64,000 bases of DNA from Amycolatopsis mongoliensis (GTDB lineage Bacteria > Actinomycetota > Actinomycetes > Mycobacteriales > Pseudonocardiaceae), in assembly GCF_030285665.1 (NCBI RefSeq), contig NZ_CP127295.1:5518001-5582000 (forward strand), written 5' to 3'. Within the stretch, counting starts at the first letter, position 1. Each line of letters starts with the position of its first letter. A program made the translations under genes and the position numbers. Shown here piece by piece: positions 8,820 through 17,203 of the stretch. Below the pieces are notes generated by a model. It saw only the letters and a program-made list of their open reading frames with translations. It searched no databases and was not told where the DNA came from.

Positions 8820-9940
8820 GCCTGCCGGGCACCCGCAGCCTCCGCGCCCGGATCACGCTCCTGGCGACCGTGCTGGTCGCCGCCGTCAGCCTGCTGCTGC
8901 TCTGGCTGGCCTGGACCCTGGTGCGGGACTCGCTCGACGCCGTCCCGCAGATGCCGCCCGGCAGCGTGGTGGTCGTCGACGGCGTCCAGGTCGACGCGTC
9001 GACGCTCGCGGAGCACCTGCGCGTGCACGCCCGCAACCGGATGCTGCTGTTCGGGTCCGTCGCGTTCCTGCTGGTGGTCGCGGCCGCGGCGATCCTCGCC
9101 TGGACGCTTACCTCGCGCGTGCTGCTGCCGCTGCGCGAGATCACCGGCACCGCGCGGCGGCTGTCGGTCGAGTCGCTGGGGGAGCGGATCGGCGAGGTGC
9201 GCTCGCGCGACGAGCTGGCCGAGCTGGCGAGCACGTTCGACGACATGCTCGACCGGCTCCAGTCCGCGTTCGACGCCCAGCGCCACTTCGTCGCGAACGC
9301 GAGCCACGAGCTGCGGACGCCGTTGTCGGTGATCCGCACCGAGCTCGACGTCACCCTCGCCGACGACGACGCCGACGTGGCCGAGCTGCGCCGGATGGGC
9401 GGGGTGGTCCGCGACGCGACCGAGCGCGCCGGGCAGCTGGTCAACTCGTTGCTGCTGCTGGCGCGCACGGACGGCGCCGGGCTCGGCGTCCGCGAGCCGG
9501 TCGACCTGGCGGCGGTCGTCGACCGGGCCTGGCGCGCGGTGCGCACCGAAGCGGGGCAGCGCGGGATCCGGGCGACGTTCGCGGTGGGGCCGGCGCCGGC
9601 GTTCGGCGACCCGGCGCTGCTGGAGCGGATCGCGGGCAACCTGCTGGAGAACGCGGTCCGCCACAACGTCGAGGGCGGCTGGCTGGAGGTCGTGACGCAG
9701 CCGGGGCCGCAGTGGTCGACGCTGCGGGTCCGCTCGTCGGGCGGGCTGGTCGACCCGGCGGCGGTGCCGGAGCTGTTCGAGCCGTTCCGCCGGGCCGGGG
9801 TGGCGCGCACGGCGCGGTCGGGCGCGGGTCTGGGGCTGTCGATCGTCCGCGCGGCGGTCGCGGCGCACGGCGGAAGCGTGACGGCGGAACCGATCGTCGG
9901 CGGCGGCCTCGGGGTGACCGTCCACCTCCCCGTCCGGTAA
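8816..9940 (+). CDS. Membrane sensor histidine kinase
   Basis: A 374-residue class I sensor kinase paired with the upstream regulator. A first membrane helix (about residues 12-35) is followed by a short external loop of about 40 residues, a second helix (about 76-98) and a HAMP domain. The H box is NASHELRTPLSV with His164. The N box reads NLLENAVRHN and the G box GAGLGLSIVRAAV, but the F box is FEPFRR. The GTG start overlaps the regulator stop. The segment before the G box (RSSGGLVDPA) replaces the usual DxGxG motif, which is worth noting for ATP binding. Confidence 0.9.
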   Translation: MSLPGTRSLRARITLLATVLVAAVSLLLLWLAWTLVRDSLDAVPQMPPGSVVVVDGVQVDASTLAEHLRVHARNRMLLFGSVAFLLVVAAAAILAWTLTSRVLLPLREITGTARRLSVESLGERIGEVRSRDELAELASTFDDMLDRLQSAFDAQRHFVANASHELRTPLSVIRTELDVTLADDDADVAELRRMGGVVRDATERAGQLVNSLLLLARTDGAGLGVREPVDLAAVVDRAWRAVRTEAGQRGIRATFAVGPAPAFGDPALLERIAGNLLENAVRHNVEGGWLEVVTQPGPQWSTLRVRSSGGLVDPAAVPELFEPFRRAGVARTARSGAGLGLSIVRAAVAAHGGSVTAEPIVGGGLGVTVHLPVR

Positions 9941-9957
9941 GCAGTCTGCCGCGGCTC

Positions 9958-10003
9958 GTCGTGAGTGGTAATTAGGGTTCCAACCCGAATTACCCCTCAC
10001 GAC
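9958..10003. terminator. Bidirectional terminator-like palindrome between convergent genes
   Basis: Arms of 22 bases (9958-9979 and 9982-10003) beginning GTCGTGAG and ending CTCACGAC pair with two mismatches around a 2-base loop. It sits between the kinase stop and the esterase stop; the outer arm overlaps the last codons of the esterase gene. The same outer sequence and the GTCTGCCGCGGCT flank recur at 27486-27547. Confidence 0.7.
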
Positions 10004-11028
10004 CGGGTTAGGGCGAGGCCGGCTCGGAGGACTCCCGCCGCGTGGAGCATGGCCGCGCGGGCGTCCGGGTCGATGCCGACCCGGTTGGCGAAGCCGTGCA
10101 GCTGCCCTTCGTGGCGCCGGTGCACCAGCGGGACTCCGGCGGAAGCGAGGCGGAGGGCGTAGGCCTCGCCCTCGTCGCGGAGCAGGTCGAAGCCGCACGT
10201 TGCCACGTACGTCGGCGGGAGGCCCGCCAGCTGGTCGTCGTACAGCACCGACGCGCGCGGGTCCGTGTACTGGGCGGGGTCGCGCACGTACTGGTCGCGG
10301 TACCAGGCCCATTCGTCCCGGTCGAGGCGGAAGCCCGTCCCGAACTGCCGGTGTGACGCCGACTCGCCGAGCGCGTCCGTCGCCGGGGTCAGCAGCAGGC
10401 TGAACGCCGGCCGGGGCAGCTGGCCGCGGGCCGCCGCGTGCGCCACCACTGCCGCCAGGTTGCCGCCGCTGCTGTCGCCGCCCACCGCGAGCCGGGCCGG
10501 GTCGACGCCGAACTCGGCAGCGTGGGAAGACACGTACGCGAACGCCGCCACCGCGTCCGAAGCCGCGGCCGGGAACGGGTGTTCCGGTGCCAGCCGGTAG
10601 CCGATCGACAGCACCCGGACCCGGGCCTCCTCGGCGAGCAGCCGGCACGTGCCCTCGTGGGTGTCCAGGCTGCCGAGGACGAACCCGCCACCGTGGAAGT
10701 ACACGATCGCCGGCCCGGGCGCCGGAAGCCCGGCCGGCTCGTACCACCGCAGCTCCAGCGGCCCGCCGGGCCCGGGCCACGACGAGTCGCGCGTCCGGAC
10801 GCCCGGGCAGATCCCGGCGCCGGCCAGCGCCCCCGCCAGGTTCAGCTCGGCCCGCGCCCGCGGCAGGCTGCCGTTGCGGTGCGGCGCGTCGAACGGCGCG
10901 AACCGCGACACCCGCATGAGCATCCGCGCGGTCGGCACCGGCTGCCGCCCGTCCACCACCACCGGCCGGCCCGCGAGCACGCGCAGTACCGGCGAAGGCA
11001 GGCGCAGCAGCCACCGCAACCCGGTCAT
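9997..11028 (-). CDS. Alpha/beta hydrolase of the hormone-sensitive lipase family
   Basis: A 343-residue esterase. It has the oxyanion motif HGGGF, the nucleophile motif GDSSGGN, and downstream Asp and His candidates (TCGFDLLRDEG and LHGFANRVG), the complete HSL-family (family IV) layout. A short basic and hydrophobic N-terminus (MTGLRWLLRLPSPVLRVL) could be a membrane-associated cap. ATG 11028 has no strong ribosome-binding site; GTG 11049 in frame is the alternative. It follows the PHP-domain gene by 29 bases and is probably cotranscribed. The natural ester is unknown. Confidence 0.88.
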   Translation of the reverse strand: MTGLRWLLRLPSPVLRVLAGRPVVVDGRQPVPTARMLMRVSRFAPFDAPHRNGSLPRARAELNLAGALAGAGICPGVRTRDSSWPGPGGPLELRWYEPAGLPAPGPAIVYFHGGGFVLGSLDTHEGTCRLLAEEARVRVLSIGYRLAPEHPFPAAASDAVAAFAYVSSHAAEFGVDPARLAVGGDSSGGNLAAVVAHAAARGQLPRPAFSLLLTPATDALGESASHRQFGTGFRLDRDEWAWYRDQYVRDPAQYTDPRASVLYDDQLAGLPPTYVATCGFDLLRDEGEAYALRLASAGVPLVHRRHEGQLHGFANRVGIDPDARAAMLHAAGVLRAGLALTRS

Positions 11029-11057
11029 GATCGACCGGACGAGCAGCACTCTTCCGT

Positions 11058-12587
11058 TCAGCACACGTCCACGAAAACCGGGTTCGCGTACAACCACAAG
11101 TCGTCGAACGGGTTCGCCTGTCCGATCGTGTCCGGAGCGGGCTCCGAATCGCGGTTCGACCCGCGGACTCGCAAGTAGAACGGCGAGCGCACGTTCCGGA
11201 CCGTGTGCCGGAAGACCACCTGCCGCCCCGGCGCCCACCGCGGCTCGAACGACTCGACGACCCGGGTGCCCGGCGCCGTCATCGTGTCGGGATCGGTCAC
11301 CGGGCCGGTCACCGGGCCCGCGACGACGTCCAGCCGCGCCAGCCGCGGCACCGAGCCGCCGCCGTTGGGTCGCGAAGCCAGCCGGGCCGAGAGCACCAGC
11401 GTGACGTCCGAGCCGCGCCGTACCCGCAGCCGCCCGCCCAGCGTCGCCGCGGCACCACCGCCGTACGCGCCGACTTCCAGGGACTGGACCAGCCCGCCGT
11501 GCACGCCCCAGACACGCCCGGCCCGCAGGCCCTCCAGGACACCTTCGAGGCTGCGCCGCGTCACCCCGACGTACGTGCGGCTGAACTCCCCGGGGTAGAA
11601 GTCCGCGTACGGCGCGAGCAGCTGCGGGGAGCCGGTGTCGACCGGATCCGGGAACTTGCCGTGGGTGTCGTACCAGTCGTCGGCGACCTGCGGGCGCACC
11701 AGCGTGTCGCCGCGGTTGTAGTGCGAATCGGAGTTCGTGGTGATCCACCACGGCTTGCCCTCGGCGAGCATCGAGTCCCACAGCCCGCCGACCTTCGCCG
11801 TCGCCCAGTCCCAGCCGCCGAACGTCCGGTACGCCTCGGCGGGGAAGCCCGGCCACGAGTTCAGGCCCGGGCCGTTCGCGTAACCGCCGCGCGCGCCGCC
11901 GTTGCCGAGCGGCTTCGGGAAGCCGTCGGCCTGCGCGCCGGGCGCGCCCTCCATGCCGATCACGATGTCCGGCGCCGCGTCGCGGTAGGCGCGCAGCTCG
12001 TGCGGGGCGACACGGCCGTTGCGCAGCGGGTGGTTGACCAGCACGACCGGCGCGTGGATCCGCCGCGCGCGTTCCTCCGCGGCCAGCCAGCGCAGCGCCC
12101 GCAGCGCGAGGGCCTCGTTCGCCGGGCTCGACGCCTCGGAGATCGTCAGCCGCCAGTCGAAGGTCCGCTCGAACTCGCGCAGCTTCGCGGCCTGGTCCGC
12201 CCCGGCCTGGAAGAACACGGTCGCGTGCTCGGCCCCCGGGACGTTCCACTCCATGCCGTGCCACAGCAGCAGATCGGGGTACTTCCGCCGGGCGGCGAGG
12301 AAGTCCGCCTCCGTCGGCTCGACCGACGCCTTCTCGTGCTCGGCGTGGCCGTGGTCGGTGAAGACGATCCAGTCGGCGCCGTGCGCCCGCCCGCCGCGGG
12401 CGATCTGGTCGATCCGGTACATCGCGTCGTACGAGTACTGGCTGTGCGTGTGGTGGTCGCCCACCAGCCACTGGTAGCGGCCGCACAGCCGGTCCAGGTC
12501 GAAGTGGCCGGGGGAGGGGAGGGGCACGCCCGCGGCGGCGGCCGCGAGACCGGCGCTCTTGAGGAACCGGCGTCTGTCGGTGGTCAC
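11058..12587 (-). CDS. Tat-exported PHP-domain metallohydrolase (CehA/McbA-like)
   Basis: A 509-residue protein with a twin-arginine-like signal (DRRRFLKSAGLAAAAAG), so it is probably exported folded. The PHP metal-binding motifs are visible: GDHHTHSQYS, FTDHGHAEHEK, HGMEWN, NHP and TNSDSHYNRGD. Proteins of this kind are called CehA/McbA-family metallohydrolases or PHP domain proteins; some hydrolyse carbamate or phosphoester bonds. The substrate is not evident here. The C-terminal 130 residues look beta-rich and are probably an accessory domain. Transcribed ahead of the esterase. Confidence 0.82.
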   Translation of the reverse strand: MTTDRRRFLKSAGLAAAAAGVPLPSPGHFDLDRLCGRYQWLVGDHHTHSQYSYDAMYRIDQIARGGRAHGADWIVFTDHGHAEHEKASVEPTEADFLAARRKYPDLLLWHGMEWNVPGAEHATVFFQAGADQAAKLREFERTFDWRLTISEASSPANEALALRALRWLAAEERARRIHAPVVLVNHPLRNGRVAPHELRAYRDAAPDIVIGMEGAPGAQADGFPKPLGNGGARGGYANGPGLNSWPGFPAEAYRTFGGWDWATAKVGGLWDSMLAEGKPWWITTNSDSHYNRGDTLVRPQVADDWYDTHGKFPDPVDTGSPQLLAPYADFYPGEFSRTYVGVTRRSLEGVLEGLRAGRVWGVHGGLVQSLEVGAYGGGAAATLGGRLRVRRGSDVTLVLSARLASRPNGGGSVPRLARLDVVAGPVTGPVTDPDTMTAPGTRVVESFEPRWAPGRQVVFRHTVRNVRSPFYLRVRGSNRDSEPAPDTIGQANPFDDLWLYANPVFVDVC

Positions 12588-12656
12588 GGCGGGACGCTAA
12601 GCCGCCGGAGTGAACGGGCGGTGTCCCGACGGCCAACGTGTGCTGTGATCTTCGGC

Positions 12657-13085
12657 GTGGAGGAAAAACCGCTGGCCCGCGTGGTGGTCCCGGCGTTCGT
12701 GCTGGCACTGGCGGCCGGGGTGGGGCTGGCGTTCGGCGTCGCGGCCCTGAAGCGCCCGCCCGACCTGCCGGTGGACACGAACCCGGCACCGCTGGCCGGG
12801 CACACGCTGTGCGCGGCGGTCGTCGTGGTCTTCCCCTCCGACGCCGAAATGCGGGCGGCCGTGCCGTCGTTCCCCGACGACCCCAAGGTCCGGCGGGTGT
12901 TCGTGGACCCGCCGTCGGTCTCCCTGCTCGCCGTCCCCGGCACCGACCTGAAGGCCTGGGCGCAGGAGCTGCACGCCCGCTTCCGGACCGCCGAGCGGGT
13001 GACGGTGATCGACTCCGACGCGACGGCGGCGCAGCTGAAACTCACTGCGCCGCCGCCGAAGTGCCCTCGTGCGGGCGAGTACTAG
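12657..13085 (+). CDS. Small membrane-anchored protein, FtsX-ectodomain-like region
   Basis: A 142-residue protein not clearly recognised. It has one N-terminal membrane helix (ARVVVPAFVLALAAGVGLAF) and an external domain of about 100 residues. The stretch FPSDAEMRAAVPSFPDDPKV through DLKAWAQELHARF resembles the small extracellular FtsX-type domain, a weak match. GTG 12657 has no Shine-Dalgarno, but TGTGAT lies seven bases upstream, as expected for a leaderless transcript; GTG 12645 is the alternative. Its TAG overlaps the TAG of fadB on the other strand within CTAG. Confidence 0.6.
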   Translation: MEEKPLARVVVPAFVLALAAGVGLAFGVAALKRPPDLPVDTNPAPLAGHTLCAAVVVVFPSDAEMRAAVPSFPDDPKVRRVFVDPPSVSLLAVPGTDLKAWAQELHARFRTAERVTVIDSDATAAQLKLTAPPPKCPRAGEY

Positions 13086-15193
13086 GAAGCCGGGACCGAG
13101 GCGACGCCCGGGGCGAGGAACGGCTTGCCGTTCACGCGCTCGGACACGCCCGAGCGGTCCAGGTACGGCGTGATGCCGCCGTTCCAGAACGGCCAGCCGG
13201 CACCGAGGATCAGGCACAGGTCGATGTCCTGCGCCTCGGCGACCACGCCCTCGTCGAGCATGATCCGGATCTCCTCGGCGATCGCCGCGAGCGCGCGCTC
13301 ACGCACCTGCTCCGACGTCGACGGCCGGTCGCCCTGCGTCCAGAGTTCGACGACCTCGGGGTCGGGCGACTGGTTGCCCTGGTCGTCCCAGATCCAGACG
13401 CCCTTCTTGCCCGCCTTGACGAACTTGGCGAGGTTCTCGGACACGGTGAACCGGTCCGGGAACGCCTCGTGCAGCGTCTCGCCGACGTGCAGCGCGATGG
13501 CCGGGCCGACGAGCTGCATCAGCGTCAGCGGGGTCATCGGCAGGCCGAGCGGTTCCAGGGCCCGGTCGGCGACCTCGAACGGCGTGCCCTCGTCGACGGT
13601 GACCAGCACCTCGCCGAGGAAGCGCAGCAGGAGCCGGTTCACGACGAACGCCGACGCGTCCTTCACCAGCACGCTGGACTTCTTCAGCTGCTTGCCGACC
13701 GAGAACGCCGTCGCGAGCGAAGCGTCGTCGGTCCGCTCGCCGCGGACGATCTCCAGCAGTGGCAGCACGGCCACCGGGTTGAAGAAGTGGAAGCCGACCA
13801 CGCGCTCGGGGTGCTGCAGCTTCGAGGCCATCGCGGTGATCGACAGCGACGACGTGTTCGTCGCGAGGATCGCCTCGGGGGAGACGTGCTGCTCCAGCTC
13901 GGCGAACACCTGCTGCTTGACGCCCAGCTCCTCGAAGACGGCTTCGATGACGAAGTCGGCGTCGGAGAACGCGGCCTTGTCGAGCGAGCCGGAGACCAGC
14001 GCCTTGAGCCGGTTCGCGCCGTCCGGGGAGACGCGCTTCTTGGCCAGCAGCTTGTCGATCTCGGCGTGGACGTAGCCGACGCCCTTGTCGACGCGCTCCT
14101 GGTCGACGTCGGTCAGCACGACCGGCACCTTCAGGCGGCGCACGAACAGCAGCGCCAGCTGGCTGGCCATCAGGCCGGCGCCGACGATGCCGACCTTGTT
14201 CACCGTGCGGGCCAGGGACTTGTCCGGCGCGCCGGCCGGGCGCTTGGCGCGCTTGTTGACCAGGTTGAACGAGTACAGCCCGGCACGCAGGACGTCGGAC
14301 ATGAGCAGCTCGGCGAGGCCGTCCGTCTCGGCCGCGTAGCCGCGGTCGAGGTCGTTCTCGCGGGCCAGCTCCAGCAGCTCGACGGCCTTGGTCGCACCCG
14401 GCGACGCGCCGTGCGTGCGACCGTCCACAAGGGACTTGGCGCGGGCGATGGCGGCGTCCCAGCCGGATCCGCGGTCGATCTCCGGGCGGGCCGGGGTGAT
14501 CTCGCCGTTGACGACCTTGGCCAGCCACAGCAGCGACTGCTCGAGGTAGTCCGCCGAGCCGAAGACGGCGTCGACGATGCCGAGCTCCGCCGTCTGCTTG
14601 ACGTTGAGCATCTTGTTCTGCGCCAAGGCGTTCTCGATGATCACCGTCACGGCGGCGTCCGCGCCGATCAGGTTCGGCAGCAGCTGCGTGCCGCCCCAGC
14701 CGGGGAACAGGCCGAGGAAGACCTCGGGGAACGCGATCGCGGCGGTGTTCTCCGAGAGCGTCCGGTAGTGGCAGGACAGGGCCAGCTCGAGGCCGCCGCC
14801 CATGACCGCGCCGTTGATGAACCCGAACGTCGGGATCTTCGTCTCGGTGAGGCGGCGGAACACGTCGTGCCCGGTCTGGGCGATCTCCCGCGCCAGCTTC
14901 GGGTCGCTCACGGATTCGACACCCGAGAGGTCCGCGCCGACGGCGAAGATGAACGGCTTGCCGGTGACGGCGATCGCGGCCGGCTCGGCCTCGAAAGCCT
15001 TGTCGATCGCCGCGTTCAGGGACACCAGGCCCTGCGGGCCGAAGGTGTTCGGCCGGGTGTGGTCGTGGCCGTTGTCGAGCGTGATCAGGGCGACGGGCTT
15101 CTCGAGCCCGGGCACCTTCACGAGCCGCGTGACGGCGTGGGTGACGACCTCGTCCGGGAACGCGGCCTTCGCCTCTTCAGCGGTGAACGTCAT
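13082..15193 (-). CDS. fadB: Multifunctional fatty-acid oxidation protein (enoyl-CoA hydratase/3-hydroxyacyl-CoA dehydrogenase)
   Basis: A 703-residue fusion of FadB/FadJ type. Residues about 1-300 are an enoyl-CoA hydratase (FIFAVGADLSG, NGAVMGGGLELALSC, FPEVFLGLFPGWGG). Residues about 330-640 are a 3-hydroxyacyl-CoA dehydrogenase with the NAD fold VGIVGAGLMASQ, NTSSLSI, GFHFFNPV and VNRLL motifs. It performs the hydration and oxidation steps of beta-oxidation and works with the thiolase encoded just upstream. The thiolase stop and this ATG share a base (TAATG), so the two are translationally coupled, consistent with a trifunctional complex. Confidence 0.95.
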   Translation of the reverse strand: MTFTAEEAKAAFPDEVVTHAVTRLVKVPGLEKPVALITLDNGHDHTRPNTFGPQGLVSLNAAIDKAFEAEPAAIAVTGKPFIFAVGADLSGVESVSDPKLAREIAQTGHDVFRRLTETKIPTFGFINGAVMGGGLELALSCHYRTLSENTAAIAFPEVFLGLFPGWGGTQLLPNLIGADAAVTVIIENALAQNKMLNVKQTAELGIVDAVFGSADYLEQSLLWLAKVVNGEITPARPEIDRGSGWDAAIARAKSLVDGRTHGASPGATKAVELLELARENDLDRGYAAETDGLAELLMSDVLRAGLYSFNLVNKRAKRPAGAPDKSLARTVNKVGIVGAGLMASQLALLFVRRLKVPVVLTDVDQERVDKGVGYVHAEIDKLLAKKRVSPDGANRLKALVSGSLDKAAFSDADFVIEAVFEELGVKQQVFAELEQHVSPEAILATNTSSLSITAMASKLQHPERVVGFHFFNPVAVLPLLEIVRGERTDDASLATAFSVGKQLKKSSVLVKDASAFVVNRLLLRFLGEVLVTVDEGTPFEVADRALEPLGLPMTPLTLMQLVGPAIALHVGETLHEAFPDRFTVSENLAKFVKAGKKGVWIWDDQGNQSPDPEVVELWTQGDRPSTSEQVRERALAAIAEEIRIMLDEGVVAEAQDIDLCLILGAGWPFWNGGITPYLDRSGVSERVNGKPFLAPGVASVPAS

Positions 15194-16425
15194 TACTTGG
15201 CCCCCTCGAACGCCGGGTTCTCCCAGATCACGGTGCCGCCCATGCCGATGCCGATGCACATCGTCGTCATGCCGTACCGGACGTCGGGCCGCTCCGCGAA
15301 CTGGCGGGCCAGCTGCGTCATGAGGCGGACGCCCGACGACGCCAGCGGGTGGCCGCAGGCGATGGCGCCGCCCCACTGGTTGACGCGCGGGTCGTCGTCG
15401 GCGATGCCGAAGTGGTCGAGGAAGGCCAGCACCTGGACGGCGAAGGCCTCGTTGATCTCGAACAGGCCGATGTCGTCGATCGACAGGCCGGTGCGCTTGA
15501 AGAGCTTCTCGGTGGCCGGCACCGGGCCGATGCCCATGACCTCCGGCTCGACGCCGGCGAACGAGTAGCCGACCAGCCGCATCGCGACGGGCAGGCCGAG
15601 CTCGCGGGCGGTGCCCTCGTCGGCGAGGATCGACGCGGTCGCGCCGTCGTTCAGGCCCGCGGCGTTGCCCGCGGTGATCCGGCCGTGCGGGCGGAACGGC
15701 GTCTTCAGCCCGGCCAGGGTCTCGAGCGTGGTGCCCGGCCGCGGCGGCTCGTCCTCGGTGGCCAGGCCCCAGCCCAGCTCCTTGGAGCGGGTGGCGACCG
15801 GGACCAGCTCGGGGCCGATCTTGCCGGTCTTGACGGCCTCGGCGTACTTCTCCTGGCTGCGCGCGGCGTAGGTGTCGGTGCGCAGCTTGGTGATCGCGGG
15901 GAACCGGTCGTGCAGGTTCTCGGCGGTCTGGCCCATGACGAGCGCGGTCGGGTCGACGAGCTTGTCGGCGATGATCCGCGGGTTCGGGTCGACGCCCTCG
16001 CCCATCGGGTGCCGGCCCATGTGCTCGACGCCGCCGGCGATGGCGATGTCGTAGGCACCGAAGCCGATGCCGGACGCGGTGGTCGTGACGGCGGTCATCG
16101 CGCCGGCGCACATGCGGTCGATGGCGAAGCCGGGGACCGACTTCGGCAGTCCGGCGAGCAGCGCGGCGGTGCGGCCGATGGTCAGGCCCTGGTCGCCGAT
16201 CTGGGTGGTGGCGGCGATGGCCACCTCGTCGACGCGCTCGGGCGGCAGCTCCGGGTGCCGCCGCAGCAGCTCACGGATGGCGTTGACGACGAGGTCGTCG
16301 GCGCGGGTCCCGGCGTAGATGCCCTTGTCGCCGGCCTTGCCGAAGGGGGTGCGGACCCCCTCGACGAAGGCGACGGTGCGCACGCCCCGCGCGTTCGGCG
16401 CGAGCGGCGTTGCTGGTGCGGCCAC
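15193..16425 (-). CDS. fadA: Acetyl-CoA C-acyltransferase (thiolase)
   Basis: A 410-residue thiolase catalysing the last step of beta-oxidation. The acyl-accepting Cys is in DRMCAGAMTAV, followed by NEAFAVQVLAF, GGAIACGHPLASSG and the C-terminal CIGIGMGGT containing the second Cys. GTG 16425 is preferred because GGAG sits five bases upstream; an in-frame start at 16461 would add 12 residues. It precedes and is coupled to fadB. A GTTACC-N4-GGTAAC dyad about 47 bases upstream is a candidate operator. Confidence 0.95.
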   Translation of the reverse strand: MAAPATPLAPNARGVRTVAFVEGVRTPFGKAGDKGIYAGTRADDLVVNAIRELLRRHPELPPERVDEVAIAATTQIGDQGLTIGRTAALLAGLPKSVPGFAIDRMCAGAMTAVTTTASGIGFGAYDIAIAGGVEHMGRHPMGEGVDPNPRIIADKLVDPTALVMGQTAENLHDRFPAITKLRTDTYAARSQEKYAEAVKTGKIGPELVPVATRSKELGWGLATEDEPPRPGTTLETLAGLKTPFRPHGRITAGNAAGLNDGATASILADEGTARELGLPVAMRLVGYSFAGVEPEVMGIGPVPATEKLFKRTGLSIDDIGLFEINEAFAVQVLAFLDHFGIADDDPRVNQWGGAIACGHPLASSGVRLMTQLARQFAERPDVRYGMTTMCIGIGMGGTVIWENPAFEGAK

Positions 16426-16466
16426 GAATGCTCCATCAAGTAGACAGGGTGATGCCCGCACGATAG

Positions 16467-16492
16467 CCCTTGTTACCCGCCGGTAACCAGGG
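16467..16492. promoter_or_regulatory. GTTACC-N4-GGTAAC dyad between DUF998 gene and fadA
   Basis: Perfect 6-bp arms at 16472-16477 and 16482-16487, extended by four more pairs after one mismatch. It lies 21 bases past the DUF998 gene stop and 47 bases before the fadA start, so it may be an operator for the fad genes or a terminator of the upstream gene. Confidence 0.45.
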
Positions 16493-16512
16493 GTGTGGCC
16501 CGGTCGAGTGGG

Positions 16513-17142
16513 CTACGGCACACTCTTGGGCGTCAGCGTCTGCCCCTTGAGCAGCCAGGCGACGCCGAACGCCCACACCGCGACGCTCTCCAGCCACAAC
16601 GCGGGGTGCAGGTCCGGCACGAGCCGGAGGGAGCTCGTCAGCGCGATGAGCACCAGGCAGGCGAGGATCACGCCGCCGCACACGCGGTACGCGACACCGG
16701 CCCCCGGTGGCTGCTCGCCGTCGTGGGGGAACAGCCGGAGACAGAAATACGCCAGCATCAGGAAGAACGTGGCCGCGAACACCAGGTGCAGGACGCCGGA
16801 CGTCCGGTCCCAGGCCGACACGTCCTGGCCGGGGGTGGTCGGGAAGAGCGCGAGCCCGATCGCACCGAGCCCGGCGACGGTGCTGGCGACGTTGTCGACG
16901 AAGTCGTGGCCGTAGTAGGCGAGCAAGAACACCCCGGCGGCGCACATCGAGCCGACGAGGACGTTCCGGAGATCGGTGTAGTAGTAGGCGCTGAGCGACC
17001 CGGCGAGATCGCCGCCCTGGAAGACCTGCTTGCCGGCGATCAGCACGACGGGCAGCGCCAGGCCGATGAGCCCGATGGCGCGGCGCAGGTAGAAGTAGGA
17101 GTGGACGAGCGTGGTCTGCGGGGATGTGGTCGCCGTGGTCAT
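16513..17142 (-). CDS. DUF998-like multi-pass membrane protein
   Basis: A 209-residue protein with about six membrane helices. The segment SAYYYTDLRNVLVGSMCAAGVFLL followed by GLGAIGLALFPT is typical of DUF998-like membrane proteins of unknown function. ATG 17142 is chosen because GGAGG lies five bases upstream; in-frame starts at 17172 and 17178 would add a short polar extension. No partner gene suggests a role. It stands alone between the fad genes and the frameshifted gene at 17204. Confidence 0.75.
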   Translation of the reverse strand: MTTATTSPQTTLVHSYFYLRRAIGLIGLALPVVLIAGKQVFQGGDLAGSLSAYYYTDLRNVLVGSMCAAGVFLLAYYGHDFVDNVASTVAGLGAIGLALFPTTPGQDVSAWDRTSGVLHLVFAATFFLMLAYFCLRLFPHDGEQPPGAGVAYRVCGGVILACLVLIALTSSLRLVPDLHPALWLESVAVWAFGVAWLLKGQTLTPKSVP

Positions 17143-17203
17143 GGCCGCCTCCGGGGTCGCTACCTCGTTCATCGGCAAGCCGGGGGCGGCCGCTGAAGGG
17201 GCG

